The notes below the pieces were generated by a model, which saw only the letters and a list, made by a program, of their open reading frames with translations, made no database searches and was not told the DNA's origin. A stretch of DNA of 13,116 nt from VRUE01 sp036557525 (GTDB lineage: Bacteria; Actinomycetota; Thermoleophilia; Solirubrobacterales; 70-9), in contig DATBHH010000096.1 of NCBI GenBank assembly GCA_036557525.1, positions 1 to 13,116 on the forward strand. The letters run 5' to 3'. Below, in pieces: positions 6,433 through 13,116 of the stretch (position 1 is the stretch's first letter; each line of letters starts with the position of its first letter). The position numbers and the translations under genes were made by a program.

Positions 6433-8400
6433 TCAGATCATCGCCGCGAGTTCACGCGGATCGGTTACAGGAGCTCGGCAGGCGAAGTTTTCGCAGACGT
6501 AGGCGGTCGCGGCGCCGTCGACGGCGGGGCGATCCCGGAGCAGCTCCGGCGCCTCGGTCCCCTCGGGCCCGCCGGCGAGCACCAGGTGCGGTCGGTGCCC
6601 GTCGCGGACGACGGCGGCCATCGTCGCCAGTTCGTCGCCGACCAGCGCGACCTCCCTGACCGCGGCGAGGTTGAGATCGAGGGCCCGGAGCAGGTGCGCG
6701 AACGCGTCGGGCTGGCGCGGCGCGACCTTCGCGTAGAGGCTGAGGACTCCGACCGCCTGGTCCTCAAAGCGCCGCTCTCCGCTCAGCGCGGCGAGGCGCA
6801 GAAGGCCGAGAGCCGCCGAGGAGTTGCCGGACGGGATCGGGTGATCGCCGATCTCCTTGCGGCGCGCGATCAGCTCCTCGTGGTCGGCCGAGGTCGAGAA
6901 GAAGGCGCCGCGATCGGGGTCCCCGAAGCGCTCGATCATCGTCTCCGCCAGCTCCCGCGCCTCCTCGTACCAGCGCCGCTCGAAGCTCGCTTCGTAGAGG
7001 GTGAGGAGGGCTTCGAGCAGGAACGCGTGGTCCTCGAGGTAGGCGTTGAGGCGTGCCTCGCCGTCGCGGTAGGTGCGCAGCAGGTGCCCGGACGGATCGC
7101 GCATCGAGCCGAGGATGAACTCGGCGCAGGCGCGTGCCGCATCGAGGTACTCGGGCCGCTCGAGCGCCGCGCCGGCCTCGGCCAGGGCGCCGATCGCGAG
7201 CGCGTTCCAGGCGGTGAGGCGCTTGTCGTCGAGGGCGGGCCGCACCCGCGCGCCCCGCGCCTCGAGCAGCGCGCGGCGCGACTCGAGCAGCGCCGGGCTG
7301 CGCTCGGCGGTCGCACCGGCGGCGAGGTGGAGGACGTTGCGGCCCTCGAAGTTGCCTTTCACCGTGACGCCGTAGAACTCGATCGCCTCCTCGGCGTCGG
7401 GGCCCAGCACATCCCGGATCTGGTCCGGCGTCCAGACGTAGAAGCGGCCCTCCTCGCCCTCCGAGTCGGCGTCGAGCGCGGAGTAGAAGCCGCCCTCGGG
7501 GCCGCGCATCTCACGCAGCAGCCAGTCCAGGGTCTCTTCGCAGATTCGCCGGTAGCGGTCGTGCTCGAGCGCCTGCCAGCCGTGCAGGTAGGCGGCCGCC
7601 AGCTGGGCGTTGTCGTAGAGCATCTTCTCGAAGTGGGGGACGAGCCAGCGGCCGTCGACCGAGTAGCGGGCGAAGCCGCCGCCCAGCTGGTCGTAGATGC
7701 CACCGGCCATCATCGCGTCGAGGGTCCGCTCGACATGTTCCGTCTCGCCCCTCGCGAGCAGCAGCTCGAGGGCCGAGGCCGGCGGGAACTTCGGCGCGCC
7801 GCCGAAGCCGCCGCGCTCGGTGTCGGCCCGCTCGCGCAAACCCTCCAGCGCGAGCTCGAGGAGGGCGCCGTCGGGGCGCTCGGCCGAGGGCTCGAGGCCG
7901 GCGATCGCGGCCAGCCGCTCCTGGGTGCGGGGCGCCTGCGCCCGCAGCTCCTCGCGCCGGTTCTCGAAGGCGTCGAGGACGGCCTCCATCACCATCCGGA
8001 AGCTCGGCATACCGCGGCTGTCGTCGGGCGGGAAGTAGGTTCCGCCGTAGAACGGGACCCCGTCCGGGTCGCAGAAGACGGTCATCGGCCAGCCTCCCTG
8101 GCCGCTGATCGCCTGCACCGCCTCCATGTAGAGGGCGTCGATGTCGGGCCGCTCCTCGCGGTCGACCTTGACGTTGACGAAGTTCTCGTTCATGTAGGCG
8201 GCGGTGACCGGGTCCTCGAAGGACTCGCGCTCCATCACGTGACACCAGTGGCAGGCCGAGTACCCGACCGAGAGCAGGATCGGCCGGTCGAGCTTCCGGG
8301 CGAGCTCCAGCGCATCCGGCCCCCAGGCGTGCCAATCGACCGGATTGTCTTTGTGCTGGAGCAGGTACGGACTGGTCTCCTGCGCCAGGCGATTCGCCAT
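6433..8400 (-). CDS. YyaL/SPATA20-type thioredoxin-domain protein (DUF255)
   Basis: A 655-residue protein of the family that includes bacterial YyaL and animal SPATA20. The N-terminal thioredoxin-like domain (about 1-165) carries NRLAQETSPYLLQHKDNPVDW, SACHWCHVMERESF with the CxxC pair Cys50-Cys53, VDREERPDIDALYM and GQGGWPMTVF. The rest (about 190-640) is an alpha/alpha barrel like that of glycosyl-hydrolase-type folds, with GGFGGAPKFP, GGIYDQLGGGFARYSVD, WLVPHFEKMLYDNAQL, LDADSEGEEGRFYVW and DDKRLTAWNALAI. The length is a little below the usual 680-700. It lacks a signal peptide, so it is cytosolic. The biochemical role of the family is not established; a redox or sugar-related function has been proposed from the folds. 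ATG at 8398-8400 has no clear Shine-Dalgarno sequence. The MMPL gene follows 14 bases downstream. Confidence 0.94.
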   Translation of the reverse strand: MANRLAQETSPYLLQHKDNPVDWHAWGPDALELARKLDRPILLSVGYSACHWCHVMERESFEDPVTAAYMNENFVNVKVDREERPDIDALYMEAVQAISGQGGWPMTVFCDPDGVPFYGGTYFPPDDSRGMPSFRMVMEAVLDAFENRREELRAQAPRTQERLAAIAGLEPSAERPDGALLELALEGLRERADTERGGFGGAPKFPPASALELLLARGETEHVERTLDAMMAGGIYDQLGGGFARYSVDGRWLVPHFEKMLYDNAQLAAAYLHGWQALEHDRYRRICEETLDWLLREMRGPEGGFYSALDADSEGEEGRFYVWTPDQIRDVLGPDAEEAIEFYGVTVKGNFEGRNVLHLAAGATAERSPALLESRRALLEARGARVRPALDDKRLTAWNALAIGALAEAGAALERPEYLDAARACAEFILGSMRDPSGHLLRTYRDGEARLNAYLEDHAFLLEALLTLYEASFERRWYEEARELAETMIERFGDPDRGAFFSTSADHEELIARRKEIGDHPIPSGNSSAALGLLRLAALSGERRFEDQAVGVLSLYAKVAPRQPDAFAHLLRALDLNLAAVREVALVGDELATMAAVVRDGHRPHLVLAGGPEGTEAPELLRDRPAVDGAATAYVCENFACRAPVTDPRELAAMI

Positions 8401-8509
8401 CGTGTCCAGCTTACCCGCGGATCTCGTTGGCTAACTTTTCGGCGGGACGGGGTAGCGAAAAATCGAACGCATTCGTCCAGAGGGGCTTGATTGCGCCTGG
8501 GGGCCGAGC

Positions 8510-9940
8510 ATGGGCGTCTACCTTCGGTCGGTGCAGAACGACCGACTGTTGGGTCAGAGCGAGCCGGCGATCAGGGCCGTGCTCGACAAGCTGGAGAACG
8601 GGGATCGCGAGGTGGTGGTGGCGGCGCTGGAACGCGCCGAGCGCAGCGAGGCCGAGCTGCGCTACCTCGCCGACCACGACTCCCTGACCGGGCTCCTCGA
8701 CCGCCGCCGCTTCCGCTCCGAACTCGACCAGTTCGTCTCCTTCAGCGCCCGTTACGGCGGCCAGGGCGCGGTGATGATCATCGACATCGACGGGCTCAAG
8801 CTCACCAACGACGCGCTCGGGCACCAGGCGGGCGACAACCTTATCCGCCAGATCGCGGCGATCATGCGCGAGCGGGTGCGGGCCACCGACATCGTCGCTC
8901 GCCTCTCCGGCGATGAGTTCGCGGTTCTGATGCCGCAGACCGACGTCACCGGGGCGATGACCCTGGCCGAGGAACTGCGGACCCAGGTCGCCGAGAACGC
9001 GCGGCCCGCAACTGAGGCCGAGCCGGCGACGATCAGCGTCGGGATCGCGATGTTCGGCCGCAAGCCGCGGGGCAGCTCCGAGGGCGTGCTCGTCGCCGCC
9101 GACCAGGCCATGTACACGGCCAAGCAGGGCGGACGCGATCGGATCGCCCTGTTCCGCGACCCGGGCGAAACCCAGGGCTCGCCGGAGCGGATCAAAACGA
9201 CGACGGCGCGGATCCGCGATGCCCTCACCCACAACCGCCTCGCCCTCCACACCCAGCCGATCCGCAACCTCGCATCCGGCGGGATCGAGCGCTACGAGCT
9301 GCTGCTGCGGATGGCGGGCGAAAACGGAACCCTGCTGACGGCCGCCTCCTTCATCGAGGCCGCCGAGCGCTCGGGAATGATCCAGGAGCTCGACCGCTGG
9401 GTCGTCGCCCGCGCCCTCGAGCTGCTCGTCGCCCGCGAGCGCGAGGGGCACCCGGTCTCGCTCCACGTCAACCTCTCCGGCGTCTCGCTCACCGATCTCT
9501 CGGTCCTCGAGTACATCGAACGCAAGGTCGACGAAGGCGGCGCCGATCCCTCCCGCTGCACCTTCGAGATCACCCGCTCGACGCCGGTCGAGGACTACGA
9601 CACCGCGATCAGGTTCACCGACCGCCTCACCGAGCTCGGCTGCCAGGTCGCGATCGACGACTACGGCGCCAGCTTCAGCCCGTTCCACCACCTCAAGCGG
9701 CTCCCGTTCGACCTGATCAAGATCGACGGCGAGTTCGTCCGCGACATGCCGCGCAGCGACGCCGACCAGCTCACCGTGCAGGCGATCGTCCAGATCGCCC
9801 GCGGGCTCGGGAAGACGACGATCGCCGAGTTCGTCCAGGACGAGCGGACCGCCGAAATGCTGCGCGAGTACGGCGTCGACCTGGCCCAGGGCTTTCATCT
9901 CGGCCGCCCGGTCGACATCGCCGAGGCCCTCGCCGCCTAG
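8510..9940 (+). CDS. Soluble GGDEF-EAL cyclic-di-GMP enzyme
   Basis: A 476-residue protein that could make and/or break down c-di-GMP. After a short helical N-terminus (about 1-50, no sensor domain or membrane helix) comes the GGDEF domain (about 51-216): HDSLTGLLDRRRF, IIDIDGLKLTND, and SGDEF (133-137) in place of GGDEF. An inhibitory I-site RATD (124-127) stands five residues before it. The EAL domain (about 228-470) has ELL at 263-265 in the EAL position and keeps the metal and catalytic set I can align: Glu263, Asn321, Glu353, Asp383-Asp384, Lys404, Glu440 and Gln460. Loop 6 reads DDYGASFSP rather than DDFGTGYSS, and EGVE reads EFVQ, a variant I associate with actinobacterial proteins. 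Phosphodiesterase activity looks possible; cyclase activity is uncertain. ATG at 8510 is the only start after the in-frame stop at 8453. Its TAG stop overlaps that of the convergent AHSA1 gene. Confidence 0.94.
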   Translation: MGVYLRSVQNDRLLGQSEPAIRAVLDKLENGDREVVVAALERAERSEAELRYLADHDSLTGLLDRRRFRSELDQFVSFSARYGGQGAVMIIDIDGLKLTNDALGHQAGDNLIRQIAAIMRERVRATDIVARLSGDEFAVLMPQTDVTGAMTLAEELRTQVAENARPATEAEPATISVGIAMFGRKPRGSSEGVLVAADQAMYTAKQGGRDRIALFRDPGETQGSPERIKTTTARIRDALTHNRLALHTQPIRNLASGGIERYELLLRMAGENGTLLTAASFIEAAERSGMIQELDRWVVARALELLVAREREGHPVSLHVNLSGVSLTDLSVLEYIERKVDEGGADPSRCTFEITRSTPVEDYDTAIRFTDRLTELGCQVAIDDYGASFSPFHHLKRLPFDLIKIDGEFVRDMPRSDADQLTVQAIVQIARGLGKTTIAEFVQDERTAEMLREYGVDLAQGFHLGRPVDIAEALAA

Positions 9941-10497
9941 GCTTTCTCGCGGCGCGAGGGAGGGGGTGTCGCCTCCTCGGACGAGATCCCGAACCGCTGC
10001 TGGTACTCGGCGTTGAGCGCCGACCACGGGCCGGGCACGTCGGGGTCGGGCTCGCGGGGGTCCGGCAGGCCGTCGAGCTCGGCGGCGAGAGCGTCGAGGC
10101 AGACGTGCCAGCCGGCGCCGTCGCGGGCCGCCTTGAGCCGGTCCTCGAAGGTGTGGACGAGGATCAGGAGGCAGCCGTCGTCATGGGGGCGGAGCTCCCA
10201 GCGCAGGTGGTCGGGCTCCTCGCCCTCGGTCACCCAGGTGTAGGCGAGGAGGCGCGGCGGGTCCCACTCGGTCACCTGGCCCTCGGTCATGATGTCGGGG
10301 AACGGAGTCTCCGTGACCCAGGTCGCGCGGCCGCCGACCGCGGGCTGGAACTCCGCCGGCGTCGGGTGCCAGGCCAGCTGCTCCTCGGGGTCGGTCAGGG
10401 CGCGCCAGACCCTTTCGGCGGGGTGGTTGAGGAGCCGCTCCAGGCGCAGCGCCGGGCGGCCCTCGATCTCTTCGAGCTTCGCGTGCTTGTCGGGCAT
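9937..10497 (-). CDS. SRPBCC/AHSA1-domain protein
   Basis: A 186-residue protein with a START-like SRPBCC fold of the AHSA1 (activator of Hsp90 ATPase homologue) type, which binds hydrophobic ligands in an internal cavity; bacterial members are mostly uncharacterised. The pattern runs from RLERLLNHPAERVWRALTDP (18-37) and LAWHPTPAEF through VTEWDPPRLLAYTW (75-88) to the C-terminal helix GWHVCLDALAAELDGLP (129-145). The last 40 residues are Pro/charged and probably disordered. The frame stays open up to 10833, but that part overlaps ArsR out of frame, so the ATG at 10495-10497 is the start. It lies five bases after the ArsR stop, and its AAGGA Shine-Dalgarno sequence is inside the ArsR coding end, indicating an operon with translational coupling. 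Confidence 0.88.
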   Translation of the reverse strand: MPDKHAKLEEIEGRPALRLERLLNHPAERVWRALTDPEEQLAWHPTPAEFQPAVGGRATWVTETPFPDIMTEGQVTEWDPPRLLAYTWVTEGEEPDHLRWELRPHDDGCLLILVHTFEDRLKAARDGAGWHVCLDALAAELDGLPDPREPDPDVPGPWSALNAEYQQRFGISSEEATPPPSRREKA

Positions 10498-10502
10498 CTT
10501 CG

Positions 10503-10817
10503 TCAGTCCTTCCTTCGATCGAGGTGTCGTTCCAGCGCATCGAGGCTCTGCTGCCAGAGGCGCTGGTAGGGGGCGACCCATCCCAGGAGCTCCGCCATCC
10601 CCTCGGGCCGCAGCTCGTAGATCCGCCGCTGGCCCTCGGCGCGGGGCTCCACCAGGCCGGCCTCGCGCAGCACCCGCAGGTGGCGGGAGGTGTTCGGCTG
10701 GCTCAGCCCCGTCCGCGCCGCGATCTCGCCGACCGGGCGTGGGCCGGCGGCGAGCAGGTCGAGGATCTCGCGGCGCGAGCCCTCGGAGATGGCGTCGAAC
10801 ACCGGGTTGGTCGTCAT
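10503..10817 (-). CDS. ArsR-family transcriptional repressor
   Basis: A 104-residue winged-helix DNA-binding protein. The helix-turn-helix is VGEIAARTGLSQPNTSRHLR (29-48), followed by VLREAGLVEPRAEGQRRIYEL (49-69, the wing). It has no cysteine and no ELCVCDL metal site, so it is not a classical arsenic or metal sensor. ArsR proteins next to AHSA1/SRPBCC genes form a recurrent pair in actinobacteria, and self-repression through a site in their own promoter is the usual mode. An in-frame TTG at 10829 would add four residues (start MNIAM); I prefer the ATG at 10815-10817, which gives the usual ArsR N-terminus MTTNPVFDAISEGSRREIL. There is no Shine-Dalgarno sequence; a TATGAT box lies 11 bases upstream, so the transcript may be almost leaderless. 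It is followed by the AHSA1 gene and is divergent from a second SRPBCC gene. Confidence 0.9.
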   Translation of the reverse strand: MTTNPVFDAISEGSRREILDLLAAGPRPVGEIAARTGLSQPNTSRHLRVLREAGLVEPRAEGQRRIYELRPEGMAELLGWVAPYQRLWQQSLDALERHLDRRKD

Positions 10818-10828
10818 TGCTATATTCA

Positions 10829-10834
10829 ATCATA
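10829..10834 (-). promoter_or_regulatory. Probable -10 box of the ArsR operon
   Basis: TATGAT on the minus strand matches the -10 consensus in five of six positions and lies 11 bases before the ArsR ATG. Transcription would begin only a few bases before the start codon. The box touches the palindrome at 10834-10849, so a protein bound there would block RNA polymerase. No good -35 box is seen. Confidence 0.45.
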
Positions 10835-10849
10835 TAGTTATATAACTAT
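10834..10849. promoter_or_regulatory. 16-bp perfect palindrome, likely ArsR operator
   Basis: ATAGTTATATAACTAT reads the same on both strands. It sits in the 73-base gap between the ArsR gene (minus) and the SRPBCC gene (plus), within about 45 bases that are almost pure A/T, in sharp contrast to the GC-rich surroundings. A second short palindrome, ATCTAGAT, follows at 10848-10855, sharing its first two bases with the larger one. Length, symmetry and position fit a dimeric ArsR-family repressor that controls both divergent transcripts. Binding itself is inferred. Confidence 0.7.
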
Positions 10850-10890
10850 CTAGATATATATCCGATCAGACGACGACCAGGAGGATTCAG

Positions 10891-11355
10891 ATGAGCGATG
10901 ACCACAGGATCGAGATCACGATCGACGCGCCGCCGAGCGCGGTCTATGACGCGATCGCGACCGGAGACGGCGTTCGCGCCTGGTGGACCGAGGACGCGAG
11001 GGTCGCAGAGGAGGTCGGCGGCGTCAGCCGGATGACCTTCGGCCGCGAGCACTGGACCGAGATGCGGGTCGACCGCCTCGTTCCCGGCGAGGAGGTCGGC
11101 TGGGCCTGCGTCGACCAGTACCAGGCCAGCTTCGAGGAGCCCGACGAGTGGGTCGGGACGACGATCTCGTTCCGGCTCGAGCCCGAGGACGGCGGCGAGC
11201 GGACCCGCCTGCATTTCGTCCACAGCGGCCTCGAACCGCTCGACTGCGCCGAGATCTGCCGGCGCGGCTGGGACCACTACATCCGCGGCAGCCTCAGGTC
11301 CCTGCTCGAGAGCGGGGCCGGGACGCCTTCCGTCGACTGGGCGACCTCGGCCTAG
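10891..11355 (+). CDS. SRPBCC-domain protein (AHSA1-like)
   Basis: A 154-residue single-domain protein with the SRPBCC fold: HRIEITIDAPPSAVYDAIAT (5-24) with GVRAWWTEDARV, a central strand region (MRVDRLVPGEEVGWAC, WVGTTISFRLEP), and the C-terminal helix GWDHYIRGSLRSLLESGAG (125-143). Family members bind lipids or other hydrophobic compounds, or act as chaperone-like or small-molecule enzymes; no catalytic residue can be named. ATG is preceded by AGGAGG (10879-10884) with a six-base spacer, a strong site. It is transcribed away from ArsR and shares the AT-rich control region. The neighbouring AHSA1 protein is of the same fold but a different subgroup, so a recent tandem copy is unlikely. It ends 23 bases before the stop of the convergent aminotransferase. 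Confidence 0.87.
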   Translation: MSDDHRIEITIDAPPSAVYDAIATGDGVRAWWTEDARVAEEVGGVSRMTFGREHWTEMRVDRLVPGEEVGWACVDQYQASFEEPDEWVGTTISFRLEPEDGGERTRLHFVHSGLEPLDCAEICRRGWDHYIRGSLRSLLESGAGTPSVDWATSA

Positions 11356-11378
11356 CCGGCCCGCCCAGCCTTCGGGGC

Positions 11379-12746
11379 CTAGCTCGTGACGTCGCGGGCG
11401 AAGGCCTCGAAGGCGTCGACGTAGGTCTGGAGGTCGTCCTCGGTGTGGGCGATCGAGAGCGTCCACTCCTCCTCGACCCCCGGGGTCATGAAGACGCCGT
11501 GGTTCATGTGGTAGAGCCAGGCCAGGGTCGAGAGCTCGTCGTCGACCTTGGTCAGGTAGTCGCGGTACTCGTACATCCGCTCCGAGGAGAAGATCACGCA
11601 CCCCTTGGCGCCGAGCCCCTCGGTGTAGGCGGGGAGGCCGCAGGAGTCGATGATCTCCTGGCAGGAGTCGAGCAGGCGCCGGTTGGTCTGCTCGAGGTGG
11701 GCGTAGACGTCGTCGGTCAGCACCCGGGTCAGGGTCGCCTCGGCGGCCGCCATCACCAGCGGGTTTCCGTTGAAGGTCCCGTACTGGTTGACGGTGTTGT
11801 CGGCAACCAGCGCGGCGAGCTCCTCGGTCATCCCGACCGCCCCTCCGGGGTAGCCGCCGCAGCTCGCCTTCGCCAGCGTGATGATGTCGGGGCTGACGCC
11901 GAAGCGCTCGGTCGCGCCTCCGGCGGCGATCGTGCAGCCGGTCTTGACCTCGTCGAAGATCAGCTTCACGCCGTGCTCGGCGGTCAGCTCGCGGACTCGG
12001 TCGAGGTAGCCCTCGCGCGGCGGGACGATGTTGATGTTCATCATCGCCGGCTCCATGATCAGGCCGGCGACGTCATCGCCGATCTTGTCGAGGACGGCGG
12101 CGAGCGCGTCGACATCGTTGAAGGGGACCGAGCGGGTGAGGTCGGTGATCGCCCGCGGCATCCCGGCGCCGTAGGGGACGCTCACCGGGTCGTCGCGGTC
12201 GCCGAGCGCCTCGAGCGGGGGGTAGACGGAGACCATCACCGCGTCGTGGTGACCGTGGTAGGAGCCCTCGATCTTGAGCAGGGTGTCGCGGCCGGTGGCG
12301 CCGCGGGCGAGGTGGACGGCGTCCATCGTCGACTCGGTGCCGGAGTTGGTGAACCGCCACTGGGGCAGGCCGAAGCGCCGCTTCAGCTCCTCGGCGACCG
12401 CGATCGAGCCGTCGGTCGGGGCAGCGAAGTGGGTGCCGCGGTCGACCTGGGCCTTGACCGCCTCGCCGACGGTCGGGTTGGCATGGCCGATGCACATCAC
12501 GCCGAACCCGTTGTGGAAGTCGACGTACTCGTTGCCGTCGACGTCCCAGACGCGACTGCCGTGGCCGCGGTCGACGTAGACCGGCCAGGGTTCGTTCGAT
12601 TGGAACGAGGACGGGACCCCGTTCGGCATCGACTTGACCGCCCGCTCGTAGGTCCGCGCCGAGGTGCCGGTGCGGTTGCGGTAGCGCTCCTGCTCGGCCT
12701 CGGTCAGCTCGGCGATGCGCCTGCGGTCGATCGTCGTCATGGTCAT
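11379..12746 (-). CDS. Class III PLP-dependent aminotransferase (GSA-aminomutase-like)
   Basis: A 455-residue fold-type I enzyme of aminotransferase class III, most like glutamate-1-semialdehyde aminomutases and the beta-/omega-amino-acid transaminases related to them. Visible motifs: VWDVDGNEYVDFHNGFGVMCIGH (67-88, split here only by position), TNSGTEST (133-140, PLP phosphate site), KIEGSYHGHHDAV (158-170), FDEVKTG (264-270, Asp265 contacts the PLP ring nitrogen) and LAKASCGGYPGGAVG (291-305), where Lys293 is the likely Schiff-base lysine. QYGTFNGNPL (321-330) is also typical. It is probably not the heme-pathway hemL enzyme, since no tetrapyrrole genes are near and the gene follows an acyl-CoA synthetase by 13 bases. 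ATG at 12744-12746 is used; a second ATG lies six bases downstream. Neither has a clear Shine-Dalgarno sequence. The longer frame up to 12893 overlaps the upstream gene and is rejected. Confidence 0.9.
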   Translation of the reverse strand: MTMTTIDRRRIAELTEAEQERYRNRTGTSARTYERAVKSMPNGVPSSFQSNEPWPVYVDRGHGSRVWDVDGNEYVDFHNGFGVMCIGHANPTVGEAVKAQVDRGTHFAAPTDGSIAVAEELKRRFGLPQWRFTNSGTESTMDAVHLARGATGRDTLLKIEGSYHGHHDAVMVSVYPPLEALGDRDDPVSVPYGAGMPRAITDLTRSVPFNDVDALAAVLDKIGDDVAGLIMEPAMMNINIVPPREGYLDRVRELTAEHGVKLIFDEVKTGCTIAAGGATERFGVSPDIITLAKASCGGYPGGAVGMTEELAALVADNTVNQYGTFNGNPLVMAAAEATLTRVLTDDVYAHLEQTNRRLLDSCQEIIDSCGLPAYTEGLGAKGCVIFSSERMYEYRDYLTKVDDELSTLAWLYHMNHGVFMTPGVEEEWTLSIAHTEDDLQTYVDAFEAFARDVTS

Positions 12747-12759
12747 TGGTTGACGCAGA

Positions 12760-13116
12760 CTATCTATGGCGCAGCTCGCTCCTGCGAATCTTGCCGCTGC
12801 TCGTCTTCGGGAGCTCGTCGGCGAACTCGACGATGCGGGGGAACTTGTAGGGGGCGGTCTGGCGCTTGCAGTGCTCCTGCAGCTCCTCGACAAGCTCCTC
12901 GGAGGGCTCGGTGTCGCGCAGCACGACGATTGCCCGCACGACGGCGCCGCGCTCAGGGTCGGGGGCGGAGACTGCCGCCGCCTCGGCCACCGCGGGGTGG
13001 GAGACCAGCGCCGACTCGACCTCGAAGGGCCCGATCCGGTAGCCGGAGGAGAGGATCAGGTCGTCGCTTCGCCCCTCGAAGTAGAGGAAGCCGTCGGCGT
13101 CCTCGCGAACGAGGTC
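12760..13116 (-). CDS. Acyl-CoA synthetase (AMP-forming), C-terminal part, 5' end outside window
   Basis: The last 118 residues of an adenylate-forming enzyme that activates a carboxylic acid to its CoA thioester. The frame is open to the window edge, so the gene continues beyond 13116. Visible are DGFLYFEGRSDDLILSSG (residues 8-25 of the fragment) with the hinge aspartate, GYRIGPFEVESAL, HPAVAEAAAV, and near the end APYKFPRIVEFADELPKT followed by SSGKIRRSELR. The lysine in SGKI is the conserved adenylation-step lysine. The TAPYKFPR...LPKTSSGKIRR pattern is characteristic of medium-chain acyl-CoA synthetases and related aryl-CoA ligases rather than acetyl-CoA synthetase. The downstream aminotransferase starts 13 bases after its TAG stop, so the two are probably one operon. 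Confidence 0.92.
   Translation of the reverse strand, partial: DLVREDADGFLYFEGRSDDLILSSGYRIGPFEVESALVSHPAVAEAAAVSAPDPERGAVVRAIVVLRDTEPSEELVEELQEHCKRQTAPYKFPRIVEFADELPKTSSGKIRRSELRHR

Noticed and set aside
4664..8490. Two long plus-strand open frames (4664-6502 and 6586-8490)
   Set aside because: They are antisense to the MMPL and YyaL-like genes; the GC-rich third positions suppress stops. The proteins are Arg/Asp/Gly/Val-rich and match no family.
8411..10027. 538-residue minus-strand open frame
   Set aside because: It is antisense to the GGDEF-EAL gene, which has full catalytic motifs; the frame shows only low-complexity shadow composition.
11356..11378. Possible hairpin between the convergent SRPBCC and aminotransferase genes
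   Set aside because: Only a 5-bp GGCCC/GGGCC stem with a 12-base loop and no T run; common by chance in such GC-rich DNA.
12747..12893. 49-residue N-terminal extension of the aminotransferase
   Set aside because: It overlaps the acyl-CoA synthetase end in another frame and is Ser/Ala/Arg low-complexity; the family N-terminus begins near the ATG at 12746.

Overview
The window is very GC-rich, with strong G/C preference at third codon positions, which lets long antisense open frames appear. It looks like chromosomal DNA from a high-GC Gram-positive bacterium. An actinobacterium, possibly of the Thermoleophilia/Solirubrobacterales type, fits best: the RNase P RNA resembles actinobacterial rnpB, a c-di-AMP riboswitch controls a cell-wall protein, glutamine synthetase is of the GSI-alpha type, and the EAL domain is of a form I associate with actinobacteria. 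This placement is inference from sequence style; no phylogeny was run. I saw no mobile element, CRISPR array, tRNA or phage gene.

Layout. 1-290: the 3' part of RNase P RNA and its terminator hairpin. 331-953: a cyclic-di-AMP (ydaO/yuaA-type) riboswitch that runs directly into an RlpA-like secreted cell-wall protein. 1007-1702: an unrecognised secreted protein. 1719-2285 (minus): an AhpD/carboxymuconolactone-decarboxylase-fold protein lacking the redox cysteines. A repeat-rich, AT-biased intergenic region (2286-2519) separates it from the divergent glutamine synthetase gene (2520-3872). Next comes a minus-strand pair: a YyaL/SPATA20-type thioredoxin-fold protein (6433-8400) followed by an MMPL/RND membrane transporter (3869-6418). 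8510-9940 encodes a soluble GGDEF-EAL protein. 9937-11355 is a small regulatory module: ArsR repressor and AHSA1-type SRPBCC protein on the minus strand, a second SRPBCC protein divergent on the plus strand, and an AT-rich 16-bp perfect palindrome between them. 11379-13116 (minus) holds a class III PLP aminotransferase downstream of the C-terminal end of a medium-chain-type acyl-CoA synthetase that continues beyond the window.

How the parts relate. Two second-messenger systems meet here (c-di-AMP sensing by RNA, c-di-GMP turnover by the GGDEF-EAL protein), but nothing in the sequence links them directly. The genome is compact: two convergent gene pairs share their stop codons (CTAA at 3869-3872, CTAG at 9937-9940), and operon gaps are 5-14 bases. 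Most genes belong to known families. The observations I rate highest are the riboswitch whose last helix contains the only Shine-Dalgarno-like sequence of the RlpA gene, the palindromic operator in the ArsR/SRPBCC module, the ordered repeats between the AhpD-like gene and glnA, and an extra hydrophobic segment in the middle of the MMPL protein. I found no clear case of an entirely new system.
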